From positions 2,170,001 through 2,234,000 of the forward strand of contig NZ_CP102664.1 in assembly GCF_026427355.1 (NCBI RefSeq): a DNA stretch of 64,000 nt, in the 5' to 3' direction. Both the position numbers and the translations under genes were made by a program. Each line of letters opens with the position of its first letter. Position 1 is the stretch's first letter. This stretch comes from Sphingobium sp. JS3065. GTDB lineage: Bacteria; Pseudomonadota; Alphaproteobacteria; Sphingomonadales; Sphingomonadaceae. Of this stretch, positions 1 to 11,526 are shown in pieces. A model generated the notes under the pieces. The model saw nothing but the letters and a program-made list of their open reading frames with translations. It ran no database searches and was not told the DNA's origin.

Positions 1-300
1 CACCTCGACTTTCTCCACCTCGAAACCGGCATTGGCGGCCAATTCGGAGGCCTTCTGACCGGCCATGGCGGGCAGGCCCATCAGCATGGCGATGCCGGCC
101 ACGCCCGCCAGCACGATGCCGACAATGGCCCAGCTTGCCATGCGCTGAAGCGTCTCCTCGCTGAAGGGCAGCAGGTCGAGCAGATCGTCCACCCAACTGC
201 GGCGCTTGGCCTGACGGCCCCGCCCTGCGCTGCGGCCGCGCGCGCCGGTCGCGCCCGTCAGCCGCGCGGTTCCGCCACGCCGGATGCGTGCTTCAGCCAT
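1..300 (-). CDS. ftsQ: Cell division protein FtsQ (5' part only)
   Basis: Only the first 100 codons lie in the window; the gene continues past base 1. The start ATG overlaps the ddl stop by 8 bases. The protein opens with a basic cytoplasmic tail of about 50 residues rich in Arg and Gly, then a single membrane span (about residues 54-76), then the beginning of what should be the periplasmic POTRA domain (FEVEKVEV). FtsQ links early and late divisome proteins. The identification rests on topology plus its canonical place directly after ddl; the diagnostic C-terminal part is not visible. Confidence 0.85.
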   Translation of the reverse strand, partial: MAEARIRRGGTARLTGATGARGRSAGRGRQAKRRSWVDDLLDLLPFSEETLQRMASWAIVGIVLAGVAGIAMLMGLPAMAGQKASELAANAGFEVEKVEV

Positions 301-1246
301 GCTTTGCCCCCTTTACGCCCTGCTTGAGAGCGTCCTCGACAATACGCTCCACCAACTCGGCATAGTCAATGCCCAGCTTCGCCGCCTGTTCGGGCACAAG
401 GCTGAGCGGCGTCATGCCCGGCTGGGTGTTGACCTCCAGCAGGAACAGCCCCTCTATCCCCTGATTGTCGTCCCAGCGGAAATCGGAGCGCGAGGCGCCC
501 TTGCAGCCCAGCAATTGATGGGCGCGCAGAGCTATCGCCTTGCAGGCCTCCGCAATATCATTGGGGATTTCCGCCGGGCAGACATGTTCGGTCATGCCGT
601 CGGTATATTTGGCGTCGAAATCGTAGAAGCCGCTCTTCGGGCGCAATTCCGTCACCAGCAGCGCTTCGTCGCCCAGCACGGCGGTCGTCAGTTCCCGCCC
701 GCGAATATAGGGTTCGGCCAGAAGTTCATCGAAATGCAGCCACGGCCCCTCGACATCGCGGCCGATAGGGGAGCCGTAATTGCCCCCTTCCGTCACGATG
801 GCGACGCCGACCGAACTGCCTTCATTGACCGGCTTCACCACATAGGGGCGCGGCAGGGGATCGGCTTCGAACAGGCTGGCGCTTTTGACGATATGGCCGC
901 CGGGCATGGGGATGCCGTGGGGCACCAGCGCCTGCTTGGTAAGCTGCTTGTCGATGGCGATGACCGAAGTGGCAAGGCCCGAATGGGTGTAGGTCAGGCC
1001 CATCAGGTCCATCATGCCCTGCACCGTGCCATCCTCGCCGGGGACGCCGTGGAGGGCGTTGAACACGACATCGGGCTTGGCCTCGGAAAGGCGCAGGGCG
1101 ACGTCGCGATCCATGTCGATGCGCGTGACCTTATGACCGCGCGATTCCAGCGCCTTGGCGACGCCCTCGCCCGACGAGAGCGAAACCGGCCGCTCGGCGG
1201 ACCAGCCGCCCATCAGGACGGCAACATGCCAGGGGCCACGGCTCAC
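293..1246 (-). CDS. ddl: D-alanine--D-alanine ligase
   Basis: A 317-aa cytoplasmic ATP-grasp enzyme that joins two D-Ala to make the dipeptide used by MurF. The N-terminus carries the Ddl signature (VLMGGWSAERPVSLSSG), followed by NALHGVPGEDGTVQG, a central ATP-grasp block with VKPVNEGSSVGV, and the metal-binding end LLEVNTQPGMTPLSLVPEQA. Length is normal for DdlB. Its ATG sits in an ATGA overlap with murB, and its end overlaps the ftsQ start, so translation is probably coupled throughout. Confidence 0.96.
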   Translation of the reverse strand: MSRGPWHVAVLMGGWSAERPVSLSSGEGVAKALESRGHKVTRIDMDRDVALRLSEAKPDVVFNALHGVPGEDGTVQGMMDLMGLTYTHSGLATSVIAIDKQLTKQALVPHGIPMPGGHIVKSASLFEADPLPRPYVVKPVNEGSSVGVAIVTEGGNYGSPIGRDVEGPWLHFDELLAEPYIRGRELTTAVLGDEALLVTELRPKSGFYDFDAKYTDGMTEHVCPAEIPNDIAEACKAIALRAHQLLGCKGASRSDFRWDDNQGIEGLFLLEVNTQPGMTPLSLVPEQAAKLGIDYAELVERIVEDALKQGVKGAKHG

Positions 1247-2184
1247 TTCTTCACTCCCACAGAATTTTGCTGTTCAGCATTGTCGGCGAATTTGCCCACA
1301 CGCTGTATTTCCCATTCCAGTTCGACGCCGCTCCTTGCCTTCACACGGCGGCGGACTTCCTCGCCCAGGCCCTCGATATCCGCGCTGGTCGCATCACGGA
1401 GGTTGAGGAGGAAATTGGTATGCTTCTCCGAAACCTGCGCGCCGCCCCATTGCAGGCCGCGGCAGCCCGCCTCATCCACAAGCTGCCAGGCCTTGTGCCC
1501 TTCCGGGTTCTTGAAGGTCGACCCGCCGGTCTTGCTGCGGAGTGGCTGGCTTTCCTCGCGAGCGGCGGCGATGCGGTCCATTTCCGCCTGAATCGCGGCA
1601 GGTTCGCCCGGAACGCCCCGGAAGACCGCGCTCACCACCACCGCGCCTTCCGGCAACATGCTGTGGCGATAGCTATAGCCCAGCGCATCGAGCGGCATCG
1701 TCACCCGTTCGCCCGACCGCAGCACCACCTCGCACTCGACAAGAATATCGCGGGTCTCACGGCCATAAGCGCCGCCGTTCATTCGCACGAAACCGCCGAC
1801 CGTGCCGGGGATCGAACGCAGAAACTCCAGCCCCGCTATCCCCGCATCGCGCGCGGTCGAGGAGACGAGAATGCCCGAAGCCCCTCCCTCACAGCGCAGG
1901 GTGGTCGCATCGACCTGCTCCACCCTGGCGAAGGGCTTGCCGAGGCGCACGACCACGCCCGGAACGCCGCCGTCGCGGACGATCAGGTTGGACCCCAGCC
2001 CCAGCGCCATCACCGGAACCGCCGGGTCCAGATCACGCAGGAAATCGGACAAATCCTCCCCATCCTTCGGCTCGAACAGCCATTGTGCATGGCCCCCCGC
2101 CTTGAACCAGACGAGGGGACCAAGCGGCGCATCAGCCTTGAGCGAGCCGCGAACCGAAGGAAGGGTCAAGGCCGCCAGCGTCAA
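1243..2184 (-). CDS. murB: UDP-N-acetylenolpyruvoylglucosamine reductase MurB
   Basis: A 313-aa FAD-dependent reductase that converts UDP-GlcNAc-enolpyruvate to UDP-MurNAc with NADPH. The FAD-binding loop is visible as FLRSIPGTVGGFVRMNGGAYG, and the later GGSTFKNPEG and AGCRGLQWGGAQVSEKHTNF blocks are typical of type I MurB. The start appears to be TTG in a TTGA overlap with the small upstream gene, which suggests that re-initiation after that gene sets MurB translation. Confidence 0.96.
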   Translation of the reverse strand: MTLAALTLPSVRGSLKADAPLGPLVWFKAGGHAQWLFEPKDGEDLSDFLRDLDPAVPVMALGLGSNLIVRDGGVPGVVVRLGKPFARVEQVDATTLRCEGGASGILVSSTARDAGIAGLEFLRSIPGTVGGFVRMNGGAYGRETRDILVECEVVLRSGERVTMPLDALGYSYRHSMLPEGAVVVSAVFRGVPGEPAAIQAEMDRIAAAREESQPLRSKTGGSTFKNPEGHKAWQLVDEAGCRGLQWGGAQVSEKHTNFLLNLRDATSADIEGLGEEVRRRVKARSGVELEWEIQRVGKFADNAEQQNSVGVKK

Positions 2185-2378
2185 TCGCGCATCCCCCAGA
2201 GCCGCATCCAGCCCTTCAACGCCTTCATGCCCGCGTCGCCCGCCTTGTTGGCGGCAAGTCCCGCTTCCACATTGCGCTGGGCGGCGTCGACCATGTCCTG
2301 AGCGACCTCTATGCCCTGCATCTGGATGTCGATCATCCGCTTCTGCATTTCGAGGCCGACATTGAGCAGTTCGAACAT
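2181..2378 (-). CDS. Small helical protein of unknown function inside the dcw cluster
   Basis: A 65-aa frame between murC and murB. Its ATG shares one base with the murC stop (TGATG) and its own stop overlaps the murB TTG start (TTGA), so it is wired into the operon. The sequence has no membrane span or signal peptide and looks like a continuous amphipathic helix rich in Met, Gln, Ala and acidic residues ([20 protein letters not shown] at the start), ending with a Trp-containing basic tail. It faintly resembles phasin-type helices. I do not recognise a family. A longer frame starting at 2426 would overlap murC and is less likely. Confidence 0.7.
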   Translation of the reverse strand: MFELLNVGLEMQKRMIDIQMQGIEVAQDMVDAAQRNVEAGLAANKAGDAGMKALKGWMRLWGMRD

Positions 2379-3799
2379 CAGGCCGCCTCTTTCGCCGCCA
2401 CGGCCGACGCCAGCCCGGCCGCCCATTTCGTGATGTCGCCCGCGCCGAGGCAGATGATCATGTCATCCGCCTGGACATCCGCCGCGATCACGCGGGCCAG
2501 GTCGTCGGCGCCCTCCACCGTCGTCGCATGGCGATGCCCCCGGCGCTTCAGCCCGGCGACCAGTTCGGTGCTGTCCACGCCCTCTATGGGCTGCTCGCCC
2601 GCCGGATAGACCGGGGCGGCATAGACAATGTCGGCGTCGTTGAAGGCCTGCTGAAATTCGTCCATCAGGTCGCGCAGACGAGTGAAACGGTGCGGCTGGA
2701 CCACGGCGATGACGCGGCCTTTCGCGCCTTCGCGGGCGGCGGCGAGCACCGCCTTGATCTCGACCGGATGGTGGCCGTAATCGTCGATCACGGTCGCGGC
2801 CCCGCCACTCACGGCGATTTCCCCGACCTTGGTGAAGCGGCGCTTCACGCCCCCGAACTTGGCGAAACCGGTCTGGATCGTCGCGTCCTCGATGCCCATT
2901 TGCAGCGCCACGCCGATCGCCGCCATGGCGTTCAGCACATTGTGGCGGCCCGGCATCGGCATTTCGATGCCCTCGATCCGGCGGAGCGACCCGTCACGCT
3001 CGCGGATCTGCACGTCGAAACGGTTGCCGCCGGGGATCGGCTGCACATTCTCGCCGCGAATATCCGCCTGGGCCGAGAAACCATAGGTGACGATGCGCCG
3101 GTCCTGCACGCGGGGCAGGATAGCCTGCACCTCCGGATGATCGAGGCACAGCATCGCCGCGCCGTAGAAAGGCACGTTCTCGACGAATTCGACAAAGGCG
3201 TCCTTCACCTTGTCGAAGCTGCCATAATGGTCGAGATGCTCGGGATCGATATTGGTCACGACCGCCAGCGTGCCGTCCAGGCGCAGGAAGCTGCCGTCGC
3301 TCTCATCGGCCTCCACCACCATCCACTCGCTGTTGCCGAGGCGGGCGTTGGAACCGTAGCTGTTGATGATGCCGCCATTGATGACGGTCGGGTCCACCCC
3401 GCCCGCGTCCAGCAGCGCCGCGACCATGGAAGTGGTCGTGGTCTTGCCATGGGTGCCCGCGATGGCGACGGTCGACTTCAACCGCATCAGTTCGGCCAGC
3501 ATCTCGGCACGGCGGATCACCGGCACGCGGCGTTCCAGCGCCAGATCGACTTCCGGATTGCCCTTCTTGATCGCGGTGGAGGTCACGACCACGGCGGCGT
3601 CACCCAGATTTTCGGCCTTGTGGCCGATCATCACGTCGATGCCCTTCTTGCGCAGCCCTTCCACGACATAGCCTTCCGCCACGTCGGACCCCTGAACCTT
3701 GTAACCCAGATTATGCATCACTTCGGCGATGCCGGACATGCCGATGCCGCCAATGCCGATGAAATGGATCGTGCCGATGTCGGTGCCGACACCCTTCAT
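2378..3799 (-). CDS. murC: UDP-N-acetylmuramate--L-alanine ligase MurC
   Basis: A 473-aa Mur ligase that adds the first L-Ala to UDP-MurNAc. The N-terminal Rossmann domain shows [20 protein letters not shown], the central ATPase domain has the P-loop [20 protein letters not shown], and the C-terminal domain contains [20 protein letters not shown]. Length is typical. It follows murG after a 97-bp gap that carries a sphingomonad-type repeat, the largest gap inside the cluster, so a small internal promoter there is possible but not demonstrated. Confidence 0.97.
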   Translation of the reverse strand: MKGVGTDIGTIHFIGIGGIGMSGIAEVMHNLGYKVQGSDVAEGYVVEGLRKKGIDVMIGHKAENLGDAAVVVTSTAIKKGNPEVDLALERRVPVIRRAEMLAELMRLKSTVAIAGTHGKTTTTSMVAALLDAGGVDPTVINGGIINSYGSNARLGNSEWMVVEADESDGSFLRLDGTLAVVTNIDPEHLDHYGSFDKVKDAFVEFVENVPFYGAAMLCLDHPEVQAILPRVQDRRIVTYGFSAQADIRGENVQPIPGGNRFDVQIRERDGSLRRIEGIEMPMPGRHNVLNAMAAIGVALQMGIEDATIQTGFAKFGGVKRRFTKVGEIAVSGGAATVIDDYGHHPVEIKAVLAAAREGAKGRVIAVVQPHRFTRLRDLMDEFQQAFNDADIVYAAPVYPAGEQPIEGVDSTELVAGLKRRGHRHATTVEGADDLARVIAADVQADDMIICLGAGDITKWAAGLASAVAAKEAA

Positions 3800-3832
3800 G
3801 CGCGGGATTCCTTATGTGCAAAATAAAGAGGG

Positions 3833-3856
3833 CCGTTCGGGCTGAGCGAAGTCGAA
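3833..3856. repeat. Intergenic repeat of the TTCGGGCTGAGC...GTCGAAG type
   Basis: The gap between murG and murC contains the word GTTCGGGCTGAGCGAAGTCG followed by AAG. The same word family recurs at 26499-26574. Short elements of this type are common between genes in sphingomonads. Function is unknown; it may be a REP-like element. Confidence 0.5.
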
Positions 3857-3896
3857 GCCGCCCGCTGAACGTAGTGAAGCGGAGGTTGTTTGAAAG

Positions 3897-5063
3897 TCAT
3901 GCAGGAACGCCCTGCAAATTGAGGCTGGTCGGCGTCGGGCCGACGCGCAGCGGGTCATTGACGATGGGCGCGGGACCGATGCTTTCCAGCAGGTCGGCCA
4001 TGTCGCGCGCGGCATTGGGGCGGCCGCAGGCGCGGGCGCGTCTGGCGGCGTTCTGGAGGGCGCCGGGTTCCAGCGCCATCTTCTGCATCTGCTTGGCCAG
4101 TTCGACCGCCGTGAAGCGCGCCTGCGGGATGGTGCGCGCGCCGCCCGCCTCTGTCATTTCGCGGGCATTGGCGGTCTGGTGGTCGTCCATCGCGCTGGGC
4201 AGCGGGATCAATATCGCCGGACGGCCCGCGCAGGTCAGCTCCGCCAGCGTCGAAGCCCCCGCCCGCGCAATCACCAGATGCGACCAGCCCAGTTTTTCCG
4301 GCACATCGTTGAAATAGGTCGCAAGGTCCGCCGGGATTTCCAGATCGGCATAGAGTTTGCGCACGCGCTCAATGTCCTCGGCGCGGCATTGCTGGGTCAC
4401 TTGCAGGCGGCGGCGCAGGCTGAGCGGCAACATGCCCAGGCCATCGGGCACCACGCTCGACAGGATCGTCGCCCCCTGACTGCCGCCGATCACCAGCACG
4501 CGGAAGACGCTCTCGTCGGTGAGCGCCGGAAACTCCTCCTCGCGAAGCTGCTTCACTTCATCGCGCACGGGATTGCCGATCAGATGGACCTTGTCGGCAT
4601 ATTTGCCCTTGAGCCGCTGAACATCCGGATAGGCCGTCACGATCGCATCGACCCGGCTCGCCAGATAGCGGTTCACCCGGCCCAGCACGGCATTCTGCTC
4701 ATGGATTGCGGTCGGGATGCCATCGGCCAGCGCGCCCAGCAGGGCAGGCATCGCCGGATAGCCGCCGAAGCCGACCACCGCGGTCGGGCGGAACGTCTCG
4801 TTCAGGCGCCGGGACATGGCGCGACCCGCCAGGATCGCCTTCAACGCCCCTGCCCAGCTTTTCGGATTCCTGGTCATACGCCCGGCGGGCATGACATGGA
4901 CCTGTGCCTTGTCGAAGATGCCGGGAATCTTCGCGCCGCGCTCATCCGTCACCAGCGCGACATGATGGCCGCGCAGCATCAGCTCTTCCGCAACGGCATG
5001 CGCCGGAATCATATGACCACCCGTCCCGCCCGCGGCGAGGACGAAGTGTCGGGAAATGCTCAT
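3897..5063 (-). CDS. murG: Lipid II synthase MurG (GlcNAc transferase)
   Basis: A 388-aa peripheral membrane glycosyltransferase (GT28) that transfers GlcNAc to lipid I, giving lipid II. The donor-side loop FVLAAGGTGGHMIPAHAVAE is at the N-terminus, a second GGSQGAT loop lies mid-protein, and HLVIARAGASTLAELTCAGR is the UDP-GlcNAc binding segment. The start at 5063 forms an ATGA overlap with the ftsW stop; an upstream in-frame extension is rejected because it lies inside ftsW and would place extra residues before the conserved start. Confidence 0.96.
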   Translation of the reverse strand: MSISRHFVLAAGGTGGHMIPAHAVAEELMLRGHHVALVTDERGAKIPGIFDKAQVHVMPAGRMTRNPKSWAGALKAILAGRAMSRRLNETFRPTAVVGFGGYPAMPALLGALADGIPTAIHEQNAVLGRVNRYLASRVDAIVTAYPDVQRLKGKYADKVHLIGNPVRDEVKQLREEEFPALTDESVFRVLVIGGSQGATILSSVVPDGLGMLPLSLRRRLQVTQQCRAEDIERVRKLYADLEIPADLATYFNDVPEKLGWSHLVIARAGASTLAELTCAGRPAILIPLPSAMDDHQTANAREMTEAGGARTIPQARFTAVELAKQMQKMALEPGALQNAARRARACGRPNAARDMADLLESIGPAPIVNDPLRVGPTPTSLNLQGVPA

Positions 5064-6262
5064 CGACCACTCCATTTGACGACCGTGTGCCGACCCATGA
5101 AGGGATTGCGCCGCGTGAACGCGAGCAGCAGGCCGACGCCGATACAAAGCGCCAGCATAGAGGAGCCGCCATAGCTGATAAAGGGCAGCGTCATGCCTTT
5201 GGAAGGAAATATCTGCGCGTTCACGCCCATGTTGATGATCGCCTGCAATCCGAATTGCGTGGTCAGGCCCGCCGCGGCGAGGATGGTGAAATTATCGTCC
5301 TCGTCCAGCATGCGCAGGAACACGCGCACGACGATGGCCAGATAGACGCAGGCGATGCCGATGCAGGCGAGCAGGCCGAATTCCTCCCCGATGACGGAGA
5401 AGATATAGTCGGTATGCGCCTCTGGCAGGCGGAATTTATTCTGCCCGCCACCGGGTCCGACGCCCAGGAAACCGCCATGGGTGATGGTGCGGAAGGCGAG
5501 TTCGGTCTGGTCCGGCCCGACATCCTGCGCCACGCCGATGCCCAGGAAGTCGTTGATGCGCTGGCGGCCATTTTCATAGAACATATACATCATGACCAGC
5601 CCGCCCAGGCCCAGCCCGGTCATGGCCCCGATGAAGCGCATCGACACGCCCGACAGCAGCAGCAAACCACCCCAACAGGCGAGGAAGATCACCGTCTGGC
5701 CGAAGTCCGGCTGCTTCATCAGGATCGCCGCGATCAGCAGCGTCAGCACGCCCGTCAGCGGGATCACGGGCAGCGTCATATCCTTGCCGCGCAAGGAGAG
5801 CAGCCAGGCCATGGTGACGACGTAGGCGGGCTTCAGGAACTCCGATGGCTGAAAACGGAAACCCGGCAGGTCGATCCAGCGCTTCGCCCCGTTCACCACG
5901 GAGCCGAGCACCGGCACCAGCAGCAGCGCCACCGCGAAGACGATGCACAGGATGAAGGCCAGCCTGCGCGCCTGCGTTCGGGGGAGCATGGAAATCACCA
6001 GCATGACCGGCAGGCCTATGAACACCCACATCAACTGGCGATAGAAATAAATGAGCGGAGTCACCGAAACCGTGCTGGTCGACCGGTCGATCGCCGCGAC
6101 GGGCGAAGCGGCGGCCACCGCCACCAGTCCGATCGCCATCAACGCGACGATCAGCGACAACAGCAAGCGGTCGATTTCCCAGAACCAGATGGCCAGCGCC
6201 GTGCGCTCACGCGGGACGGTGCGGTTCCTGAACTCTTTGACAAGCTCGCCTGCCCTGAACAT
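5060..6262 (-). CDS. ftsW: Peptidoglycan glycosyltransferase FtsW
   Basis: A 400-aa polytopic SEDS protein that polymerises lipid II at the septum together with FtsI. About ten hydrophobic spans are visible. The SEDS landmarks are present: GAKRWIDLPGFRFQPSEFLK, then GVGPGGGQNKFRLPEAHTD, then GMTLPFISYGGSSMLALC near the C-terminus. The start at 6262 gives the usual basic cytoplasmic tail; a longer upstream frame lies in murD. It begins 22 bases after murD. Confidence 0.95.
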   Translation of the reverse strand: MFRAGELVKEFRNRTVPRERTALAIWFWEIDRLLLSLIVALMAIGLVAVAAASPVAAIDRSTSTVSVTPLIYFYRQLMWVFIGLPVMLVISMLPRTQARRLAFILCIVFAVALLLVPVLGSVVNGAKRWIDLPGFRFQPSEFLKPAYVVTMAWLLSLRGKDMTLPVIPLTGVLTLLIAAILMKQPDFGQTVIFLACWGGLLLLSGVSMRFIGAMTGLGLGGLVMMYMFYENGRQRINDFLGIGVAQDVGPDQTELAFRTITHGGFLGVGPGGGQNKFRLPEAHTDYIFSVIGEEFGLLACIGIACVYLAIVVRVFLRMLDEDDNFTILAAAGLTTQFGLQAIINMGVNAQIFPSKGMTLPFISYGGSSMLALCIGVGLLLAFTRRNPFMGRHTVVKWSGR

Positions 6263-6284
6263 GCCCCGGCCCCTCCAATGCAAC

Positions 6285-7597
<1,313 letters not shown>

Positions 7598-7601
<4 letters not shown>

Positions 7602-8671
7602 CGCAACTTCAGCGTGGCGAGACCGGCCAGCGCCAGCACGAAGGAAATGATCCAGAACCGGATCACGACGGTCGGCTCGGCCCAGCCCAGTTGCTCGAAA
7701 TGATGGTGGATCGGCGCCATCTTGAACACGCGCTTGCCGGTCCGCTTGTAGAAGAAGACCTGGATGATGACCGACATGGCCTCCACCACGAACAGCCCGC
7801 CGATCACGCCCAGCACGATTTCATGATGCGCGGTGACGGCGATCACGCCGATGGTGCCGCCCAGCGCCAGACTGCCCGTATCGCCCATGAACACGGCGGC
7901 GGGCGGCGCGTTGAACCAGAGGAAGGCCAGGCCCGCCCCGATGATCGCGCCGCACAGGATCGTGAGGTTGCCCGCCCCCGGCACATGCGGGATGCCCAGA
8001 TAATTGGCGAAATCGGCGCGCCCGACCAGATAGACGATCGCCGTGAAGGCAAGGCAGGCGATGATGACCGGCATGGTGGCAAGCCCGTCGAGGCCATCGG
8101 TCAGGTTCACCGCATTGCCGAACGCCACGATCACAAAGGCCGCGAAAAGGAAATAGAACGGCCCCAACTCGATCGCCGGACCATTGTAGAAGGGCACATA
8201 GAGCGCGGTATTGCCATGCTGGCTGACAATCAGCCACGCCGCAAAGCCCGCGATCAGAAATTCGAAGGCAAGGCGCATCTTGCCGGAAAGCCCCTTGTGG
8301 CTGGCCTTCGTCACCTTGTCATAGTCATCCATGAAGCCGATGGCGCCAAAGCCCAGGGTCACGAACAGGCATGCCCAGACATAGATGGACGACAGGTCCA
8401 TCCACAGCAGCACCGACGACACCATGGATGTCAGGATCATCAGGCCGCCCATGGTCGGCGTGCCCCGCTTGGCGAGGTGCGTCTGCGGGCCGTCGTCGCG
8501 GATTGGCTGGCCCTTGCCCTGCCGCACCCGCAACCAGCCGATGAAGCGTGGCCCGATGACAAGGCCGATGATCAGCGCGGTCGCGATCGCGGCGCCGGCG
8601 CGGAAGCTCAAATAGCGGATAAGGTTGAACACACCCGCGAAATCCATGGTCTGGGCTAGCCAGTAGAGCAT
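7598..8671 (-). CDS. mraY: Phospho-N-acetylmuramoyl-pentapeptide-transferase MraY
   Basis: A 357-aa integral membrane enzyme that attaches phospho-MurNAc-pentapeptide to undecaprenyl phosphate, making lipid I. About ten membrane spans are visible. Catalytic and signature motifs: the TPTMGG loop, [20 protein letters not shown], the [13 protein letters not shown] motif, and [12 protein letters not shown]. Its ATG shares a base with the murF stop (TGATG). Confidence 0.97.
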
Positions 8672-10074
8672 CAGTTCGCCACTTCTTTAGGTTCTTTCGG
8701 CTGTAGCGCGGCGACGATGCGCGACAGGCCGATGCCGTTCGAGCCTTTCACCAATATCGCGTCGCCTGCGCGCATTTCACTTTGAAGCAGGTCGGTCGCC
8801 TTCGCCGTGTCCGGCACATGATCGAAGGCGATCACCCCACCCGGCTCTTCGGCCAACGCCTCGGCCAGCGGTTGCATTTCGTCCCCGACGAGGATGGCAT
8901 AATCCACATGGCTCGCCTTCAACGGCTCGACCAGCCCGGCATGAAGTTCCCGGCTGCGGTCACCCAGTTCGCGCATCCCGCCCAGCACGGCGATGCGCCG
9001 GTCGGCCTGCTCCCGCCCCAATTGCTTGAGCGTCGCCGCCATGCTGAGCGGATTGGCATTGTAGCTTTCATCGATCAGCAACGCCTCTCCGCCCGCGACC
9101 TGCACGATCCGCCGCTCGCCGCGCCCCGGAAGCCCCGGCATCTCCGCCAGCGCCAGCCCCGCCGCCGCCAGATCGCCACCCAGGGCCTCGACCGCCGCCA
9201 GCACCGCCAGCGCATTGGACACCCAATGGTCGCCCGGCGCGCCCACGGTAAAGCACAGTTCGACGCCCGGCAGCGCCGCCGTAACCAGCGTACCACCGCC
9301 CGCCGCCGGAACCATCTCGCGGGCGTGGACATCGGCCCCGCTATCGAAACCGAAGGTCAGGATGCGCGCCGCGTGCTTCTCAGCCTTCGCGTAAAGGGCA
9401 GCGACATGGGGGCTGTCATAAGGGATGACCGCCGTGCCGCCGGGTTCCAGCCCCTCGAAAATCTCCGCCTTGGCCTCCGCGATCTTCTCTTCGGTGCCGA
9501 AAAATTCGATATGGGCAGGCGCGATGGCGGTGACGATGGCGACATGCGGCCGCACCTGCCGGGTCAGCGCGGCCAGCTCGCCCGCATGGTTCATGCCCAT
9601 TTCAAACACGCCGAACGCCGATTCCCGCGGCATCCGCGACAGGCTCAAAGGCACGCCGACATGGTTGTTGTAGCTCTTGACCGAGCGATGCACCTCGCCC
9701 GGCGCAATGCGATCCAGCGCATGGAACAAGGCTTCCTTGGTCCCGGTCTTGCCGACCGATCCGGTGACGCCCACCACCTTGCCCTGCATCCGTCCCCGCG
9801 AGGCCCGGCCCAGCGCCTCCAGCGCCGCCGCGCTGTCCGGCACCAGCACATGCGGATGGGCGATGGCTTCGCTGACGATAGCCCCCGCCGCGCCCTGCCC
9901 GAACGCCTTGTCGACGAAGCAATGACCGTCCGTCGCCTCGCCCTTCATCGCGACGAACAGGTCTCCACCGGTCACTTCGCGGCTGTCGAACGCCACGCCA
10001 GAAACGGCGAAGGGCGCCGAAGCGACGCCCCCTGTTGCCTGCGCAATCTCTTCGGAGGTCCAGAGCGCGCTCAT
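8671..10074 (-). CDS. murF: UDP-MurNAc-tripeptide--D-Ala-D-Ala ligase MurF
   Basis: A 467-aa Mur ligase that adds the D-Ala-D-Ala made by Ddl. The P-loop is [30 protein letters not shown] and the C-terminal [20 protein letters not shown] motifs are typical of MurF. The start at 10074 makes an ATGA overlap with murE and has GGGA at suitable spacing; an ATG at 10083 would overlap murE by 13 bases and lacks a well-spaced ribosome site. Confidence 0.96.
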   Translation of the reverse strand: MSALWTSEEIAQATGGVASAPFAVSGVAFDSREVTGGDLFVAMKGEATDGHCFVDKAFGQGAAGAIVSEAIAHPHVLVPDSAAALEALGRASRGRMQGKVVGVTGSVGKTGTKEALFHALDRIAPGEVHRSVKSYNNHVGVPLSLSRMPRESAFGVFEMGMNHAGELAALTRQVRPHVAIVTAIAPAHIEFFGTEEKIAEAKAEIFEGLEPGGTAVIPYDSPHVAALYAKAEKHAARILTFGFDSGADVHAREMVPAAGGGTLVTAALPGVELCFTVGAPGDHWVSNALAVLAAVEALGGDLAAAGLALAEMPGLPGRGERRIVQVAGGEALLIDESYNANPLSMAATLKQLGREQADRRIAVLGGMRELGDRSRELHAGLVEPLKASHVDYAILVGDEMQPLAEALAEEPGGVIAFDHVPDTAKATDLLQSEMRAGDAILVKGSNGIGLSRIVAALQPKEPKEVAN

Positions 10075-11525
10075 CCGGCGCATTCCCGCGCCACGGTCAC
10101 GTCGTCGAAGGGCAATACCCGGTCCCCGATAATCTGCCCCTGCTCATGCCCCTTGCCCGCGAGCAGCACGATATCATCCGCCCCGGCCCGCGCAATGGCG
10201 GCGGCGATGGCTGCGCGGCGTCCGCCAATCTCCTCCGCCCCCGGCGCGCCCGCCATCACGGCGGCGCGGATCGAGGACGGCTCCTCCGAACGCGGATTGT
10301 CGTCGGTCACGATCACATGATCGGCGAGGTCAGCGGCGACCTTGCCCATTTGCGGACGCTTGCCCGCATCGCGATCCCCGCCCGCGCCGAACAGCGCGAT
10401 CAGCCTGCCCTTCGTATGCGGACGCAGCGCCTCTATGGCGGCGCGCAGGCCATCGGGCGTGTGCGCATAGTCGACATAGACCGGCGCGCCCGCCCGCGTG
10501 ATGACGGCTCGCTCCAGCCGCCCGCGCACCGGCTGTACCCGGCCCAGCAGTTCCAGCACCTTGCCCACATCCTCGCCGCCCGCGATCACCAGGCCAGCGG
10601 CGGTCAGCGCGTTGGCCGCCTGATAGGCGCCGATCAGCGGCAGATTGACCTTATAGGATTTGCCCCCAAACTCCTCTGCTGCCTCGACTTCCAGTGTCTG
10701 GCCCAACTGGGTCGGGGTGCGGTTGGCAAGGCGCAAAGCCTGCCCCTGCACCCCGACGCTCAGCACACGAAGCCCCCGCTTCGTAGCCCGCTGGATGACC
10801 TTGTCCGACCATGCATCGTCGGCCCAGACGACCGCCGCGCCTTGCGGAGCGACAACCTCGTCGAACAGCCGCATCTTGGCCTCGAAATAGCTGTCCATGT
10901 CGCCATGATAATCGAGATGATCACGCGACAGGTTGGTGAAGGCCGCCGCCGATACCGGCAGCCCCTCCGTCCGATATTGCGCCAGCCCATGGCTCGACGC
11001 CTCGAACGCGGCGTGGGTGATGCCCTCGCGCTTCAGACCCGACATGTTGGACAGGAAGGTCACGATGTCCGGCGTGGTCAGCCCCGTGGAGACCTGATCG
11101 ACCGAGGTGGTGACGCCCAACGTTCCGATGGAGGCCGAATGATGCCCCAGCATCCGCCACAATTGCCGCGCCAGTTCCACCGTGGAGGTCTTGCCGTTGG
11201 TTCCGGTGACGGCCACGGTTATATCCGGAAAAGGCGCGAAATAGCGCGCCGCCAACTGCGCGAACAAACGGCGCGGATTGTCGTGGGCGATATGGATCGC
11301 GCCATCGACCTTCGCCTCGGGCCGGGCGACGACCGCCACGGCGCCGGCCTGCACGGCAGCGGGAATATAATCCTCGCCATTCACCCGCGCGCCCAGGAAG
11401 CCGCCGAACACCGTGCCCGGCGCGACCTTCCGGTTATCGATCGCGAAGCCCGACACCAGAGCATCCGGAAACGCACCGGTGTCGAGCTTCACATCCAGCC
11501 CCTCGATCAGCGACCCGAGGCGCAT
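10071..11525 (-). CDS. murE: UDP-MurNAc-tripeptide synthetase MurE (meso-DAP adding)
   Basis: A 484-aa Mur ligase that adds the third peptide residue. The P-loop is VAVTGTNGKTSTVELARQLW. The C-terminal substrate loop reads DDNPRSEEP; DNPR is the known marker for meso-diaminopimelate specificity rather than lysine, as expected for a Gram-negative cell wall. The ATG at 11525 follows the ftsI stop by one base; the longer upstream frame lies inside ftsI. Confidence 0.96.
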   Translation of the reverse strand: MRLGSLIEGLDVKLDTGAFPDALVSGFAIDNRKVAPGTVFGGFLGARVNGEDYIPAAVQAGAVAVVARPEAKVDGAIHIAHDNPRRLFAQLAARYFAPFPDITVAVTGTNGKTSTVELARQLWRMLGHHSASIGTLGVTTSVDQVSTGLTTPDIVTFLSNMSGLKREGITHAAFEASSHGLAQYRTEGLPVSAAAFTNLSRDHLDYHGDMDSYFEAKMRLFDEVVAPQGAAVVWADDAWSDKVIQRATKRGLRVLSVGVQGQALRLANRTPTQLGQTLEVEAAEEFGGKSYKVNLPLIGAYQAANALTAAGLVIAGGEDVGKVLELLGRVQPVRGRLERAVITRAGAPVYVDYAHTPDGLRAAIEALRPHTKGRLIALFGAGGDRDAGKRPQMGKVAADLADHVIVTDDNPRSEEPSSIRAAVMAGAPGAEEIGGRRAAIAAAIARAGADDIVLLAGKGHEQGQIIGDRVLPFDDVTVARECAG

Positions 11526-11526
11526 C

